Counted from the first letter of the stretch, positions 8,321 through 17,209 are shown. The stretch: 34,822 bases of DNA from Verrucomicrobiia bacterium (GCA_028687435.1 JAQUAF010000062.1:1-34822); one strand, 5' to 3'. The notes: generated by a model from the letters alone, not told the origin. Translations and numbers: made by a program.

Positions 8321-8440
8321 TTTTTGACAGGATTAACAGGATTGACAGGATTGTTCGGCCATGCGGCTGGACATGGTCTTGCATAAAAATCCTGTCAATC
8401 CTGTTAATCCTGTCAAAAAGTTTTCCGCCGCAGGCGGATT
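8321..8440. repeat. Perfect 32-bp-stem hairpin repeat downstream of copy 1
   Basis: The arms 8321-8352 and 8388-8419 are exact reverse complements over 32 bp, made of three gacaggatt-type units flanked by T/A runs, with a 35-nt loop. It is followed by tccgccgcaggcggatt (8424-8440), the exact reverse complement of 5421-5437. It sits directly behind copy 1. The corresponding spot behind copy 2 continues with unrelated sequence. It could end transcription or protect the mRNA. Confidence 0.85.
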
Positions 8441-8489
8441 TTGATGCAAAATTCGGTTTGAAGAGGATTGAATTTAGAAAAGAGTGAAA

Positions 8490-10523
8490 ATGAAACTGAA
8501 AATTGAAAACAACGAATGGACGGTTGGAAACGATCTCTGGTCTGTGGCGATCGGCCGCGCAACGGGCGGCTGCATCAACAGCATGGTTTGTTTTAATGGT
8601 TCAAACAAAAACATTCTGGCCGCGCCCGTCAGCTCGCGCTTTTCCGAATACAGCGACCTTCATGAGTCCGCTCCGGAAATCCGGGTGTTGGAAAAACGGA
8701 AGGACCGCATCGCGATAAAAGTCCGCGGCGTCTTGCGGGACCGGAACGGGCGGAGCGGCGGGATCGGTTATGATTATATTTACGAAATCCGCGGGGATGG
8801 CTGTCTCAAAATAACCCGTAAATTTATTCCATCCAAAACCTCCGCGAAATTTTCCAACATGGTTGTCGGGCGCATGGAAATGAATGATTCCCTGGGCGAA
8901 TACGCCGCCTCGGTCATTTCCAGAAAATACAGGGTGAATGGGAATGCCTGCGTCATGGAAAGTTTGCGCGGCAGCGGCTTTAAAATCTACGGCAAAACCG
9001 CGTCTTCGGACGGAAATGTTTTTTCCTGCGATGGCATGGCCGTCAAGCTGTCGTTTTTCAGCCGCGGACGCGAAGGCGTTGAATGGCTGCCCGCATCCGA
9101 TCTGGGCGAATGGGAAAAATTCGCGGGGGACAATGGGAAAAGCCGTTGCTCGATTTCTTATGACCCCGGCAAAAAAAGAGTCGTCATGGCGGTGGAGCCG
9201 TTTTGTTCAGCCCGTCCGGCGGCGCTTTCCGGGCCGTGTGTTTTCACCTCTTATTTGACGCTCCCGGCGGTGAGGGAAAAACAGGAGCGGCGGTTCCGAA
9301 GCATCCGGTTCAGCCCTCATCCATGGCCAACGGAGAAGCAGATCGAAAACTGGGCGCGAAACGGAGTGAACACCATCGTTTTTCAGGACGACAACTGTCT
9401 GCGCGCCCGCGCAAACTGGCGGGACGGCTCATATCCTCCCTATGACGGGCAGGGCATGCGAAACCTGGAACGGATGATTGCCTCGGTCCACAAACATGGC
9501 ATGAGGATTGTTCCTTATTTTTCAAACGCCCATATCCATCCCGCGGCTGGACCGTCGGGGAAAAAGATCGCCCAATGGACGCGTGCCTGGCCCGCGGCTG
9601 ATGAAGCCAGGGCATATGGAAAAGAGGTGTGTTATGAGGCGCCGGGATGGAGGAGATTTTTCAAGGATTCGGTCAAAAGGGTTTTGACCCGCCATCCGTT
9701 TGACGGCATTTATTACGACGAAAACATCCTGGTTCCCTGCGACAACCGCTTGCATTTTCGTGGCCGCCACACCGGCGCGGACGGGTTGATCGACCTGATG
9801 AGATGGACGCGGAAGTTCCTGGGGAAGGACCGCATCATGATTGTTCACGAGTGGCACGATCCCCTGGTGTTGGCGGATAATCTCGCGGATGTTGTTCTGA
9901 CTGGGGAGGATATTTTCCATTGCCGCAAACAATACGGACGGTTGTTGGAGCTGGATGAATTTACGCCGCATGCCGGTTTCATGAACATCGCGCCCCGGCT
10001 GATCCTCTCGTTTCCCCTGCGCAAGGAAAAGGCGCGGGCGGTGGAAAGGTTTCTGGCCAAATGCGCCGTGTGCGGCTATTTCCCGGAAATCCGGGTGAAC
10101 GGTCCTCCGGGTGAGACCTATAAGGTGATCGATGGGAGGGAAAAGGAGAGGAAAATTCTAAAATTCGACAAAGCCTTTTCCGGCCTGGACCTTGGACAAT
10201 ATCATTTTCAAAATTATCTTAACCGGGTGGTGTTGACGGATTGTCCGAACGTCAAAACCGCGATTTATTGGAAACAGGACGAGTTGTTGATCGTTCTTTC
10301 CAACCTGGGTGAAAAACAGGAGAGATTCAAATGGCGGGTGAATTTGAGCGGGATTGCCGGCAAATGCGAAATGGGTCCGGCCATGACCGGACTTTTGCGG
10401 AAAAAGGGATTGATTGGGGGAGTGAAGGGAGTTCTTGCCGGTTATGAGTTCCGCATTTTGCGTTTTCCTCTTCCGTGCTTATTTTCCCGCCACCCATCCA
10501 GTCATTCCCGCGAAAGCGCATAG
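8490..10523 (+). CDS. Unrecognised TIM-barrel-like glycoside hydrolase candidate
   Basis: I cannot place this 677-residue protein in a named family with confidence. The first 260 residues look beta-rich. From about residue 275 the pattern is that of a (beta/alpha)8 glycosidase: WARNGVNTIVFQDDN, then VHKHGMRIVPYFSNAH, then HPFDGIYYDEN with a D-E pair suited to catalysis, then IMIVHEWHDPL. A short beta C-terminal domain follows. There is no signal peptide, so it is probably cytoplasmic, unlike its neighbours. The ATG at 8490 is preferred over an in-frame GTG at 8484. The last residues (about HPSSHSRESA) and the stop codon come from a dispersed repeat phrase, gtcattcccgcgaaagcg, so the original C-terminus may have been replaced. 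It lies between the two LamG-DUF4091 copies. Confidence 0.65.
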   Translation: MKLKIENNEWTVGNDLWSVAIGRATGGCINSMVCFNGSNKNILAAPVSSRFSEYSDLHESAPEIRVLEKRKDRIAIKVRGVLRDRNGRSGGIGYDYIYEIRGDGCLKITRKFIPSKTSAKFSNMVVGRMEMNDSLGEYAASVISRKYRVNGNACVMESLRGSGFKIYGKTASSDGNVFSCDGMAVKLSFFSRGREGVEWLPASDLGEWEKFAGDNGKSRCSISYDPGKKRVVMAVEPFCSARPAALSGPCVFTSYLTLPAVREKQERRFRSIRFSPHPWPTEKQIENWARNGVNTIVFQDDNCLRARANWRDGSYPPYDGQGMRNLERMIASVHKHGMRIVPYFSNAHIHPAAGPSGKKIAQWTRAWPAADEARAYGKEVCYEAPGWRRFFKDSVKRVLTRHPFDGIYYDENILVPCDNRLHFRGRHTGADGLIDLMRWTRKFLGKDRIMIVHEWHDPLVLADNLADVVLTGEDIFHCRKQYGRLLELDEFTPHAGFMNIAPRLILSFPLRKEKARAVERFLAKCAVCGYFPEIRVNGPPGETYKVIDGREKERKILKFDKAFSGLDLGQYHFQNYLNRVVLTDCPNVKTAIYWKQDELLIVLSNLGEKQERFKWRVNLSGIAGKCEMGPAMTGLLRKKGLIGGVKGVLAGYEFRILRFPLPCLFSRHPSSHSRESA

Positions 10524-10590
10524 GCGGCAACCTAAGGATTCAATGAAGACTATCTCTAATTTCAGCAAGCGTTTACGGCATTTGCGAAAA

Positions 10591-10648
10591 AGTGGCAGAG
10601 CCGTCCCGGCTCTGGGTTGAAGACCAGCGGCGGGACGCCGCTGCCACT
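10591..10648. repeat. Dispersed inverted repeat (agtggcag...ctgccact)
   Basis: The outer arms agtggcag and ctgccact enclose two further palindromes, agccgtcccggct and agcggcgggacgccgct. GC-rich elements of this wording recur widely in verrucomicrobial genomes, as far as I recall. Only this copy is in the window. Confidence 0.6.
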
Positions 10649-10680
10649 CTATTTCGTCTCGCAGGCGGGGCGGCGCGGCG

Positions 10681-10843
10681 AATGCGGGAATCCAGGGGTT
10701 GGTTTCGGGGAAAATGGCTTTTGAGGAAAATTTGACTTTTGGTACATTGTGGTACAAATTAGAGTCGGAAGGCTTCAAATGGAATTGGCTTGTTGGCATG
10801 GATTGTTGCAGGTGGAAGAATCGGGATGAGCGAAGACAGGACG
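10681..10843 (+). repeat. Leader block duplicated from 5250-5413
   Basis: Near-identical to the region in front of LamG-DUF4091 copy 1. Here it runs straight into aaacttatgatgaag, the start of copy 2. In copy 1 about 175 bp with a hairpin intervene at the same junction. Confidence 0.85.
10732..10758 (+). promoter_or_regulatory. Promoter and direct-repeat operator of LamG-DUF4091 copy 2
   Basis: TTGACT (10732-10737) is followed by TGGTACA at 10740-10746 and 10750-10756, separated by TTG. A weak -10, TACAAA, lies at 10753-10758. The arrangement is identical to that before copy 1, implying co-regulation. Confidence 0.5.
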
Positions 10844-10849
10844 AAACTT

Positions 10850-13507
10850 ATGATGAAGACATTGTTTTATCTGGCGTTTTTATTGACGGCATCGATTTCC
10901 GCTCCGGCGGCTTTGGTGGGCGAATGGATGGTCGGCGAGGGGGCGGGTTCGCGGGCCAGGGATGGATGCGGAAAAAGTGACGGCGTCATTTCCGGCGCCA
11001 AGTGGGTGGCGGACCGGAAGGGGAATCCGGCGGGGGCGCTCCGGTTCAGCGACGCGAAAGACCAGGTTGTTTGCGGAAAGGATGTCAGCCTGAATCTCAC
11101 GGGCGATCTGACGGTTGAAATCTGGATCAAGCCGGATTCATGGGAGCCCGAGTTTCAGCAGATTCTGAGAAAAGGAGATATAGCGGAGGCTTCTTATGCT
11201 CTTTATATTACGCAAAGAAACATTTCTTTCCGTTCGCATGCGCCGAAGTGGGGGACATTGGTTCAGACGAAAAACAGTCCCCTTCGCGCCGGGGAGTGGT
11301 TTCAGGTGGTGATGACGCGCGAATATTCAGGCCAAACCGCTGCCGGAAAAATTTATGTGAACGGCGAATTGATGGCGGAAGGAATGAGGGAAGGAATGAC
11401 TGTTTCAACTCATGACGCGAAGTTTTTCATCGGTTCGCTGGCAGATGAGCCAAGGGCTTGTTTCAAGGGATGCATTGGGACGGTCAGGGTTTTTAATCAT
11501 GTCTTGAGCGCTGAAAAAGTGAGGCTTTTGTACGGCGAAAAATTTTCGGAAGTTCCGGATGTTCCCTTTGCCTCGATTCTTGACGGTTTTGAAAAGAGAA
11601 TCGGGAGCTTTCCTGAAACGCTTGAGGGCAAAAAGAGGGACTTGCTGGACATTGTGAACAATATGAGGATGAAAGCCGGAATGAAAAATTTGCCGCTTGC
11701 CGTGATGTCAAGGATGTGCGGCGAGATGGATCGATTGGAAAAGTTTTTGGATTTTTTTGAACTCAAACAATCAAAGCCCGGGACGGATTGGAAGGCGATA
11801 TGGGGTGGAGATGGCAATGAAATTCAGGTGGGGGGGGAAAGTCTGCATGTGTTTGCCAGGAAATCCAGGAGGTCGGCCGGTTGCATGTTGATGGCCAGCC
11901 AATTCAGTTTGAGGGATCCTTCTTACGGCATAAGTTTTGCCACGCCCATGGAAAAGGTTTTGCGTCATGAATCGGCGGTGATCAGGCCGGTCTTGGAACA
12001 TTCCCTTTCGCTTTGCAGGAGAGAGCATGAGGGGGTGCAATTGCTGGTGATTCCTTATGGGGATGGCTTGAGGGATGTGAAAATCGAGGCAACGGATTTG
12101 GTTGGCAAAAAGGGGAGGAAAATCAAAAAAGAGCATTTGAAGATCACCCCGGTGGGATATCTGGAGATCACTGTCCAAAGCGGGAGAGTCTGGGCGCCCG
12201 ATCCCCTTTTGGAGGTGGATCGATTTGACGTCAGGACCGGCGAGATCCAGCCGGTTTGGATCGATGTTTTTGCGCCACCGGAGGCGGAGGCGGGGGATTA
12301 TGAGACAACCCTGCGGATTGCGCCGGGGAATGCTCCGGCGTTGGAGGCGCGGTTAAAGGTTCATGTCTGGGCTTTTTCATTGCCGTCAAAACCCACAATG
12401 AAAAGTTGTGTCAAAGCGGCGGCGGATCCGGCGAAAGAAATGGTGATCAAGCATCGGTTGAGTCCGGGAACACTTATTGCCGGCAAGGTGAATAGCGGCA
12501 AAAGAAAGGAATTTGAGAAAATTCGCCCTGTTGTTGATCAAGCGCTGGAAAAATACCGTTCAATGGGGCTTGGAGATTTTTGGATTGAGATGCCGTTTTA
12601 TGGCAACTTGCACAAGGATTCCTCCGCACCTGGCGGATTTGGCGACAAGATGAAGTTTTATCCCGAATCCGAGAAGGAGTATTTCCGGCGATTTTATGGG
12701 CAATATGGCAAATTTTTGAAGGGAAAGGGATGTCTTGAGAACGCCTATGTCTATGTGTGGGACGAGCCAAAAGGGCCCCAAAACAAATGCATCAGGGAGA
12801 TTTGCGAGGTGGTCAAGACTGCCAATTCTGACATCAGGCGTTTGGTTGCGGGATCGTTTGAGCATCATCCGGAGGATCTGATTGGATGCGTAAATTTATG
12901 GGTCCCTTTGACCGAGGCCTTTGATAAAAAGCGGGAATTTTTCCGCCAGCGTTCGGTGGCTGGTGATGAGGTCTGGTGGTATGTGTGTTGCGGTCCAACG
13001 CATCCCTATGCCAATTTTGCGTTTATCAATCCGGATTACGCTCTTTTGGAGGCGCGGCTGATTCCCTGGATGACTTGGAAGGAACGGTTGAAAGGATTGC
13101 TTTATTGGTACACTCAGTTTTGGCAGGGCGAGTTTTCGCGGCAGGGGACTGATTGCGCATGGAGCAAGGAAAGCAAATATCCGGCCGGAGATGGTGTGTT
13201 GATTTATCCGGACCCGGACAAAAAAGGCAATCTGTTGAGTTGCATCCGATTGGAGGCGCTCAGGGACGGGTTTGAGGATGTCGATTATCTGGCTGTCTTG
13301 CGAGATTTGGGTGTCGAATTGAAAAACAAACGTCCCGATTGCCGGAAGACAATCAGCCGGGCGGAGGAACTGTTGACGGTTCCCGAGGATGTGGTGGCGT
13401 CCCTGACCCGTTATACCGGCGATCCCCAAAAGGTTTACCAACGCCGGGCGGCTGTGGCTGAACAAATCGAAATCGTCAATGGTTTGTTGAAGGGCGGGAA
13501 GGAATAG
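10850..13507 (+). CDS. Secreted LamG plus DUF4091-like protein, copy 2
   Basis: An 885-residue paralogue of the gene at 5595 with the same signal peptide, LamG domain, linker, beta domain and DUF4091-like barrel (YVWDEP and RLEALRDGFEDVDYLAVL both present). The start is set at 10850 by alignment with copy 1 and by the signal peptide. An in-frame ATG at 10790 would put about 20 charged residues before it. A TAT-to-TAG change removes the last dozen residues found in copy 1. The first 108 residues, a central island and the last 110 residues are almost identical to copy 1, while the rest has drifted. The two probably act on related glycans with different fine specificity, which is inference. Confidence 0.85.
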   Translation: MMKTLFYLAFLLTASISAPAALVGEWMVGEGAGSRARDGCGKSDGVISGAKWVADRKGNPAGALRFSDAKDQVVCGKDVSLNLTGDLTVEIWIKPDSWEPEFQQILRKGDIAEASYALYITQRNISFRSHAPKWGTLVQTKNSPLRAGEWFQVVMTREYSGQTAAGKIYVNGELMAEGMREGMTVSTHDAKFFIGSLADEPRACFKGCIGTVRVFNHVLSAEKVRLLYGEKFSEVPDVPFASILDGFEKRIGSFPETLEGKKRDLLDIVNNMRMKAGMKNLPLAVMSRMCGEMDRLEKFLDFFELKQSKPGTDWKAIWGGDGNEIQVGGESLHVFARKSRRSAGCMLMASQFSLRDPSYGISFATPMEKVLRHESAVIRPVLEHSLSLCRREHEGVQLLVIPYGDGLRDVKIEATDLVGKKGRKIKKEHLKITPVGYLEITVQSGRVWAPDPLLEVDRFDVRTGEIQPVWIDVFAPPEAEAGDYETTLRIAPGNAPALEARLKVHVWAFSLPSKPTMKSCVKAAADPAKEMVIKHRLSPGTLIAGKVNSGKRKEFEKIRPVVDQALEKYRSMGLGDFWIEMPFYGNLHKDSSAPGGFGDKMKFYPESEKEYFRRFYGQYGKFLKGKGCLENAYVYVWDEPKGPQNKCIREICEVVKTANSDIRRLVAGSFEHHPEDLIGCVNLWVPLTEAFDKKREFFRQRSVAGDEVWWYVCCGPTHPYANFAFINPDYALLEARLIPWMTWKERLKGLLYWYTQFWQGEFSRQGTDCAWSKESKYPAGDGVLIYPDPDKKGNLLSCIRLEALRDGFEDVDYLAVLRDLGVELKNKRPDCRKTISRAEELLTVPEDVVASLTRYTGDPQKVYQRRAAVAEQIEIVNGLLKGGKE

Positions 13508-13636
13508 TCCGCAAATTTTATCAAAAATGAAATTTGAGGGAAATTCAATGTTTGCAGAAAAATGAATTGGAGATGGATTTTTTGCGGCGTCGAGCGTTGG
13601 GCGGCCATCCCGCATGGCAAGAGCGAGATTTGATTT

Positions 13637-16600
13637 ATGAAACCAGGATTTTCAAGGCGATTTTTTGGCGGGTGCATGGCGGCGTGTGTTTCGTTCGCGG
13701 CTGTTTTGATTTTGGCTGGGGAGGTGCGCTCGGAGATTCTCAACAAGAGCGATGGACGGGAAATGGCGGTTTTCTGGCCCATGACCGAGGGGGAGGGCGC
13801 GACGGCTCATGATGTGGGGGGATTGGGCAGGCATCTGAAGCTGAATCGCGTCGCATGGGTGGAGGGGCTGCATGGAAAGGCGGCGGCTTTTGACGGATCG
13901 GGCGCCTGGGCGGATTGTTCCATGGCCGGAGTGGGCGGGCTGGAGGAATTTACCGTTGAAATGTGGGTGAAACTGCCGCCGAACGCCGGGGCCGGCATGA
14001 AAAACCCGATGACCTTGATTTCGTTGGGGAGTTCCTGGGACGCGAAATCAGGCGGTTTTTGCGCTTTCGTGGCCGGCAAGCGTCTGACATGGACGGTGGT
14101 GGTGAAGGGGGAAAAGGAATATTCCGTGTCAAAGATTCTTCCCATTGCGGCGGCAAATGCGGACTGGCATCATTATGCGTTTGTTTATGGCAAGGGGGCT
14201 GTTGACGCTTATTTCGACGGCCAGTTGCTGGCGTCCCAAACTGGCGGAGGCGGTTTTGTTTTGCCATTCAAGCTTGATTTGAAAATCGGCGTTTACGCTT
14301 CCACCCCCAAAAACTTTTTGAAAGGGGCGGTGGGTGAGGCCGGGATTTTCCGGCGCGCCCTGGCGGCGGGGGATATCGCAAGGTTGTTTGCCGAAAAAGA
14401 GAAGGTTTTGTGGTTTTATCCCGGATTGTCTTCGGATCAGGTTTCAAGGAATGATGTTTTGAAGATCGATTCGCGCCTGTGCCGGTATTCCGGCGGGGAA
14501 AAGGAGGTGAGGATCAACTTTTTGAATGGCGCGGGGAAAGAGGTTAAGCAGATCCGGTGCGCCCCCCGCGAACTGGACTCGCTGGCGATTGAATTGAGCG
14601 GCCTGGCGCCCGGTTGTCATGGGGTTGAGATGACACTGGCGGGAATGGACGGGGGGGTATTGTCGAAACAATCCGTGGCATTGAGGGTTTACGATGACGA
14701 CGCGCTTCGGCGCGATTTGCAAAGGAAACGGGAACAGATCGGGACGCGCAAGTTGGACTCTTTGGATCTTTCCCGTTTGCCGGGACTGGCAAATGTTGTG
14801 CAACTTTGCCTGGAGCGGAAGGATTACGACAGGGCTGCGGTGGCGCTGGACAAGATTCAATGGATTCTGGATGGGAAGGGCGAGTTTTCCCTTGTGGTGT
14901 TGGACAAGGATTTTCATGAGGGCAAGTTAAATGGGTATCCCTACAATCTGGGCGCCACGGGCATTTTCGGCATGCCGTTGGACGCCGAGAGGCGGGAGAG
15001 TTACCGCCAGGCTTCGGCGAACCGGCTGTTGACGATTGCGCCCCTGATTTTGCACGACCCGGAATGGAGCGCCGCCCATCCGGAGGCCGGTTTGACCTAT
15101 TACATTTCCAGCGTGGTGGTCAAATCGACAGGAACGGAATGTGTGATTCAACTCCAGGAAAAGCCCGTGATCGAGCGTCTTGGAGAATTGCCCAAGGGAT
15201 CGAAAATCAACACGATCCATCCGCCCGGGGAATGGTGGCATGTGAGGGACAGGACTGCCAACGAAAGGCTGTCATCGGGCGATTGGGAGTATTGTCCGGA
15301 AAGCAAGAGCGTGCGGATCAAAAAGGCGGTCGGCGGTCATGATTACCAGGTCCACTACATGGTGGATTATTTTCTGGGAAAACTCGGATATCTCGAGGGA
15401 ACGGTGATTGATCCCCGTGATCCCGCCAACGTGGCCCTGCCCTGCCAGGTTGGCGCCATGGCGAATCCCATGCTGGAGGAGTACGAGGAATACCAATTGG
15501 GATTGCTGGAGAAATTGATGCGGAATTGGGGCGGATATCTTGATGTGTTGAGGGTTTTCACCACCATGCCGTATCCCGGGGTTTTCATCGGGATGAACGG
15601 ACGGAAGGAATGGGGGCAATGGTCGTGGTGCGGGTATGGCGGCGGCGTCAATCCCCCTCTGCAAAGGGAATTCGAGAGGGAAACCGGGCTGAAATTCGAT
15701 CCCGAATGGCTGGTGTGGCGTGACAATTGCACGGGCAACCTGGCCGCGCCGCCCACCGACGGGCATCTGGCATGGAAGGCTTTTGTCCGCAAAAAAATGC
15801 GGGCGTGGACATCGAAAGTGGCGCGGTTGTGCGAACGTTATGGAGTGCTGCTGCAGTTCAACGTGGGTGATTACTGGGTGGGGCTTGATCCTTATGCCGG
15901 GGATGTGGAGGAAGTGGGATTCCATTCCGTGGTCACATACCAGTTGAATCCGATCAAGTTGCGTTATCTCACGGATTTTCCGGGAAAGGCAAAGCGGGAA
16001 TTGAAGGTATGGCTTTCCAATTTTGGGGTCAAATATGGCGATTGGAGCCAGACGGATGAGTGCATTGCCAGGCTGGAAAACTGGTGGCGGGCGGAGAAAC
16101 TAAGTTTGTTGGGATGCATGGTCGATGCCTTGCGATGGGAGGTGCCCGAAGTCCTGCCGATGACCATCAAAACACCCGGGGAAAAGGAACGCGCCTTTGC
16201 CGCGCTCAAAAAAATCAGCGCCGAGTTTCTGGATTACCGGTCAAAATTGCTGGGGCAGGAGGTGTTTAAGTTTCCCATTGTCCTTTATGTGCTGGATGGA
16301 TGGGGACGCGAGAGCAGTTGGGCGGCTTGGGGGGATGAGTTTGGGACTCCATCGGCGGGCAGGATCGAGGATTGTCTGTGCGGGTTGCCGTTCCGGATCA
16401 AGTTTGTCTCCCTGAGGGAAATCAGCCGGACCGGTGTGCCGTCCGATTGCGACGTGTTGTTGAATTTCGGGGAGCAGAACACCTCCACCAGCGGGGGAAT
16501 GTTGTGGAAACTCCCCGGGGTGATTGAGAAAATCGGGGAATATGTGAGGAAAGGGGGAGGGTTTGCGGGGATTGGCAGCCCGGCCTGTGTGGACAATCGT

Positions 16601-17209
16601 TTCCTGCTGGGCAAGACGCTCGGGATTGAGTTTGGGAAGGAACAGGCGGGAGAGGTGACGGTGAGGAAAACCGCCGCAGGCAAAGGACACTGGATCTGCG
16701 AAGGATTGGGGGATGAAGTGAAGGGGGCGGGAGGGACATCGGTTCAGGTGGCGGCGGGAGAACGGCTTTTTGAGAAGCAAGGGGATGCCGGAGATTGGCG
16801 CGGGATCGTGGTCAGGGATCAGGAGGGCGGTAGGGCGGGGTATCTCGGTTTGTATGGGAACTCATGGGAATACAAAGCGCTTTTGGAGAGGATGATTTTC
16901 TGGCTGGCCCGCAAGGAGGCCGAGTTTGACCGGTTCCAGGTTTCGATTCCCCAGACGCATGGGTATCTGTATCCCGCCAAAAAACTGTTGATTGTCCATA
17001 ATGAGAGCGCTGTGGAACGGAAGACCCGGGTAAAACTGGATCCTGCCTTGATCGGGTTGCCGGGCAAAGGCGCGGTTGTCCTGACGTGGGGAGAGGCCGG
17101 GGAAAAATCCGAGACCTTGGATGCGGGCAGGTTGAAAAGCGGCTTTGACCTGGCGCTGAAACCTTGCGAAACCCGGTTTGTCAGTCTGCAATTGAAAAAG
17201 GTGGATTGA
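13637..17209 (+). CDS. Secreted LamG plus GH112-like (galacto-N-biose phosphorylase-type) protein
   Basis: The 1190-residue protein starts with a Sec signal peptide (basic KPGFSRRFF, then a hydrophobic stretch to about residue 32). A LamG domain follows (about 45-255; FTVEMWVKLP, YAFVYGKGAVDAYFDG). From about residue 470 to 1110 it resembles the GH112 phosphorylases that split beta-1,3-galactosyl-N-acetylhexosamines. Matching segments include WWHVRDR...DWEY, EREtGLKFDPEWL, and GDYWVGLDP with D745 at the place of the general acid (GDHWIG in the bifidobacterial enzyme). LDGWGRESSWAAW and the glycine-rich VRKGGGFAGIGSPA also match. R639 in DVLRVFTT is kept. The N-terminal R-D-x-D-G-T sugar-binding motif of GH112 is not visible. 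Known GH112 enzymes are cytoplasmic because they need phosphate, so an exported LamG fusion is odd and may be a hydrolase, a transglycosylase or a binding protein. Confidence 0.75.
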   Translation: MKPGFSRRFFGGCMAACVSFAAVLILAGEVRSEILNKSDGREMAVFWPMTEGEGATAHDVGGLGRHLKLNRVAWVEGLHGKAAAFDGSGAWADCSMAGVGGLEEFTVEMWVKLPPNAGAGMKNPMTLISLGSSWDAKSGGFCAFVAGKRLTWTVVVKGEKEYSVSKILPIAAANADWHHYAFVYGKGAVDAYFDGQLLASQTGGGGFVLPFKLDLKIGVYASTPKNFLKGAVGEAGIFRRALAAGDIARLFAEKEKVLWFYPGLSSDQVSRNDVLKIDSRLCRYSGGEKEVRINFLNGAGKEVKQIRCAPRELDSLAIELSGLAPGCHGVEMTLAGMDGGVLSKQSVALRVYDDDALRRDLQRKREQIGTRKLDSLDLSRLPGLANVVQLCLERKDYDRAAVALDKIQWILDGKGEFSLVVLDKDFHEGKLNGYPYNLGATGIFGMPLDAERRESYRQASANRLLTIAPLILHDPEWSAAHPEAGLTYYISSVVVKSTGTECVIQLQEKPVIERLGELPKGSKINTIHPPGEWWHVRDRTANERLSSGDWEYCPESKSVRIKKAVGGHDYQVHYMVDYFLGKLGYLEGTVIDPRDPANVALPCQVGAMANPMLEEYEEYQLGLLEKLMRNWGGYLDVLRVFTTMPYPGVFIGMNGRKEWGQWSWCGYGGGVNPPLQREFERETGLKFDPEWLVWRDNCTGNLAAPPTDGHLAWKAFVRKKMRAWTSKVARLCERYGVLLQFNVGDYWVGLDPYAGDVEEVGFHSVVTYQLNPIKLRYLTDFPGKAKRELKVWLSNFGVKYGDWSQTDECIARLENWWRAEKLSLLGCMVDALRWEVPEVLPMTIKTPGEKERAFAALKKISAEFLDYRSKLLGQEVFKFPIVLYVLDGWGRESSWAAWGDEFGTPSAGRIEDCLCGLPFRIKFVSLREISRTGVPSDCDVLLNFGEQNTSTSGGMLWKLPGVIEKIGEYVRKGGGFAGIGSPACVDNRFLLGKTLGIEFGKEQAGEVTVRKTAAGKGHWICEGLGDEVKGAGGTSVQVAAGERLFEKQGDAGDWRGIVVRDQEGGRAGYLGLYGNSWEYKALLERMIFWLARKEAEFDRFQVSIPQTHGYLYPAKKLLIVHNESAVERKTRVKLDPALIGLPGKGAVVLTWGEAGEKSETLDAGRLKSGFDLALKPCETRFVSLQLKKVD

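Larger units (their letters stand above)
10524..10849 (+). other. Intergenic region: repeats plus promoter block of copy 2
   Basis: I see no gene. It holds the tail of a tcattcccgcgaaagcg repeat, a GTGGCAG/CTGCCAC inverted repeat (10591-10648), a gaatgcgggaatccagg phrase, and the block shared with the copy 1 leader (10681-10843). The leader is about 90 nt from the presumed transcription start to the ATG. Confidence 0.7.

Noticed and set aside
8321..8419. Regularly spaced GACAGGATT units as a possible CRISPR array
   Set aside because: The units are 9-10 nt with no unique spacers and form two complementary arms. It is a hairpin repeat, not a CRISPR array, and no cas genes are present.
8484..8489. 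GTG at 8484 as start of the hydrolase candidate
   Set aside because: An ATG follows two codons later, and neither has a clear ribosome binding site. The ATG was preferred.
10790..10849. An upstream in-frame ATG for LamG-DUF4091 copy 2
   Set aside because: It would place about 20 charged residues before the signal peptide, and copy 1 begins at the equivalent of 10850.
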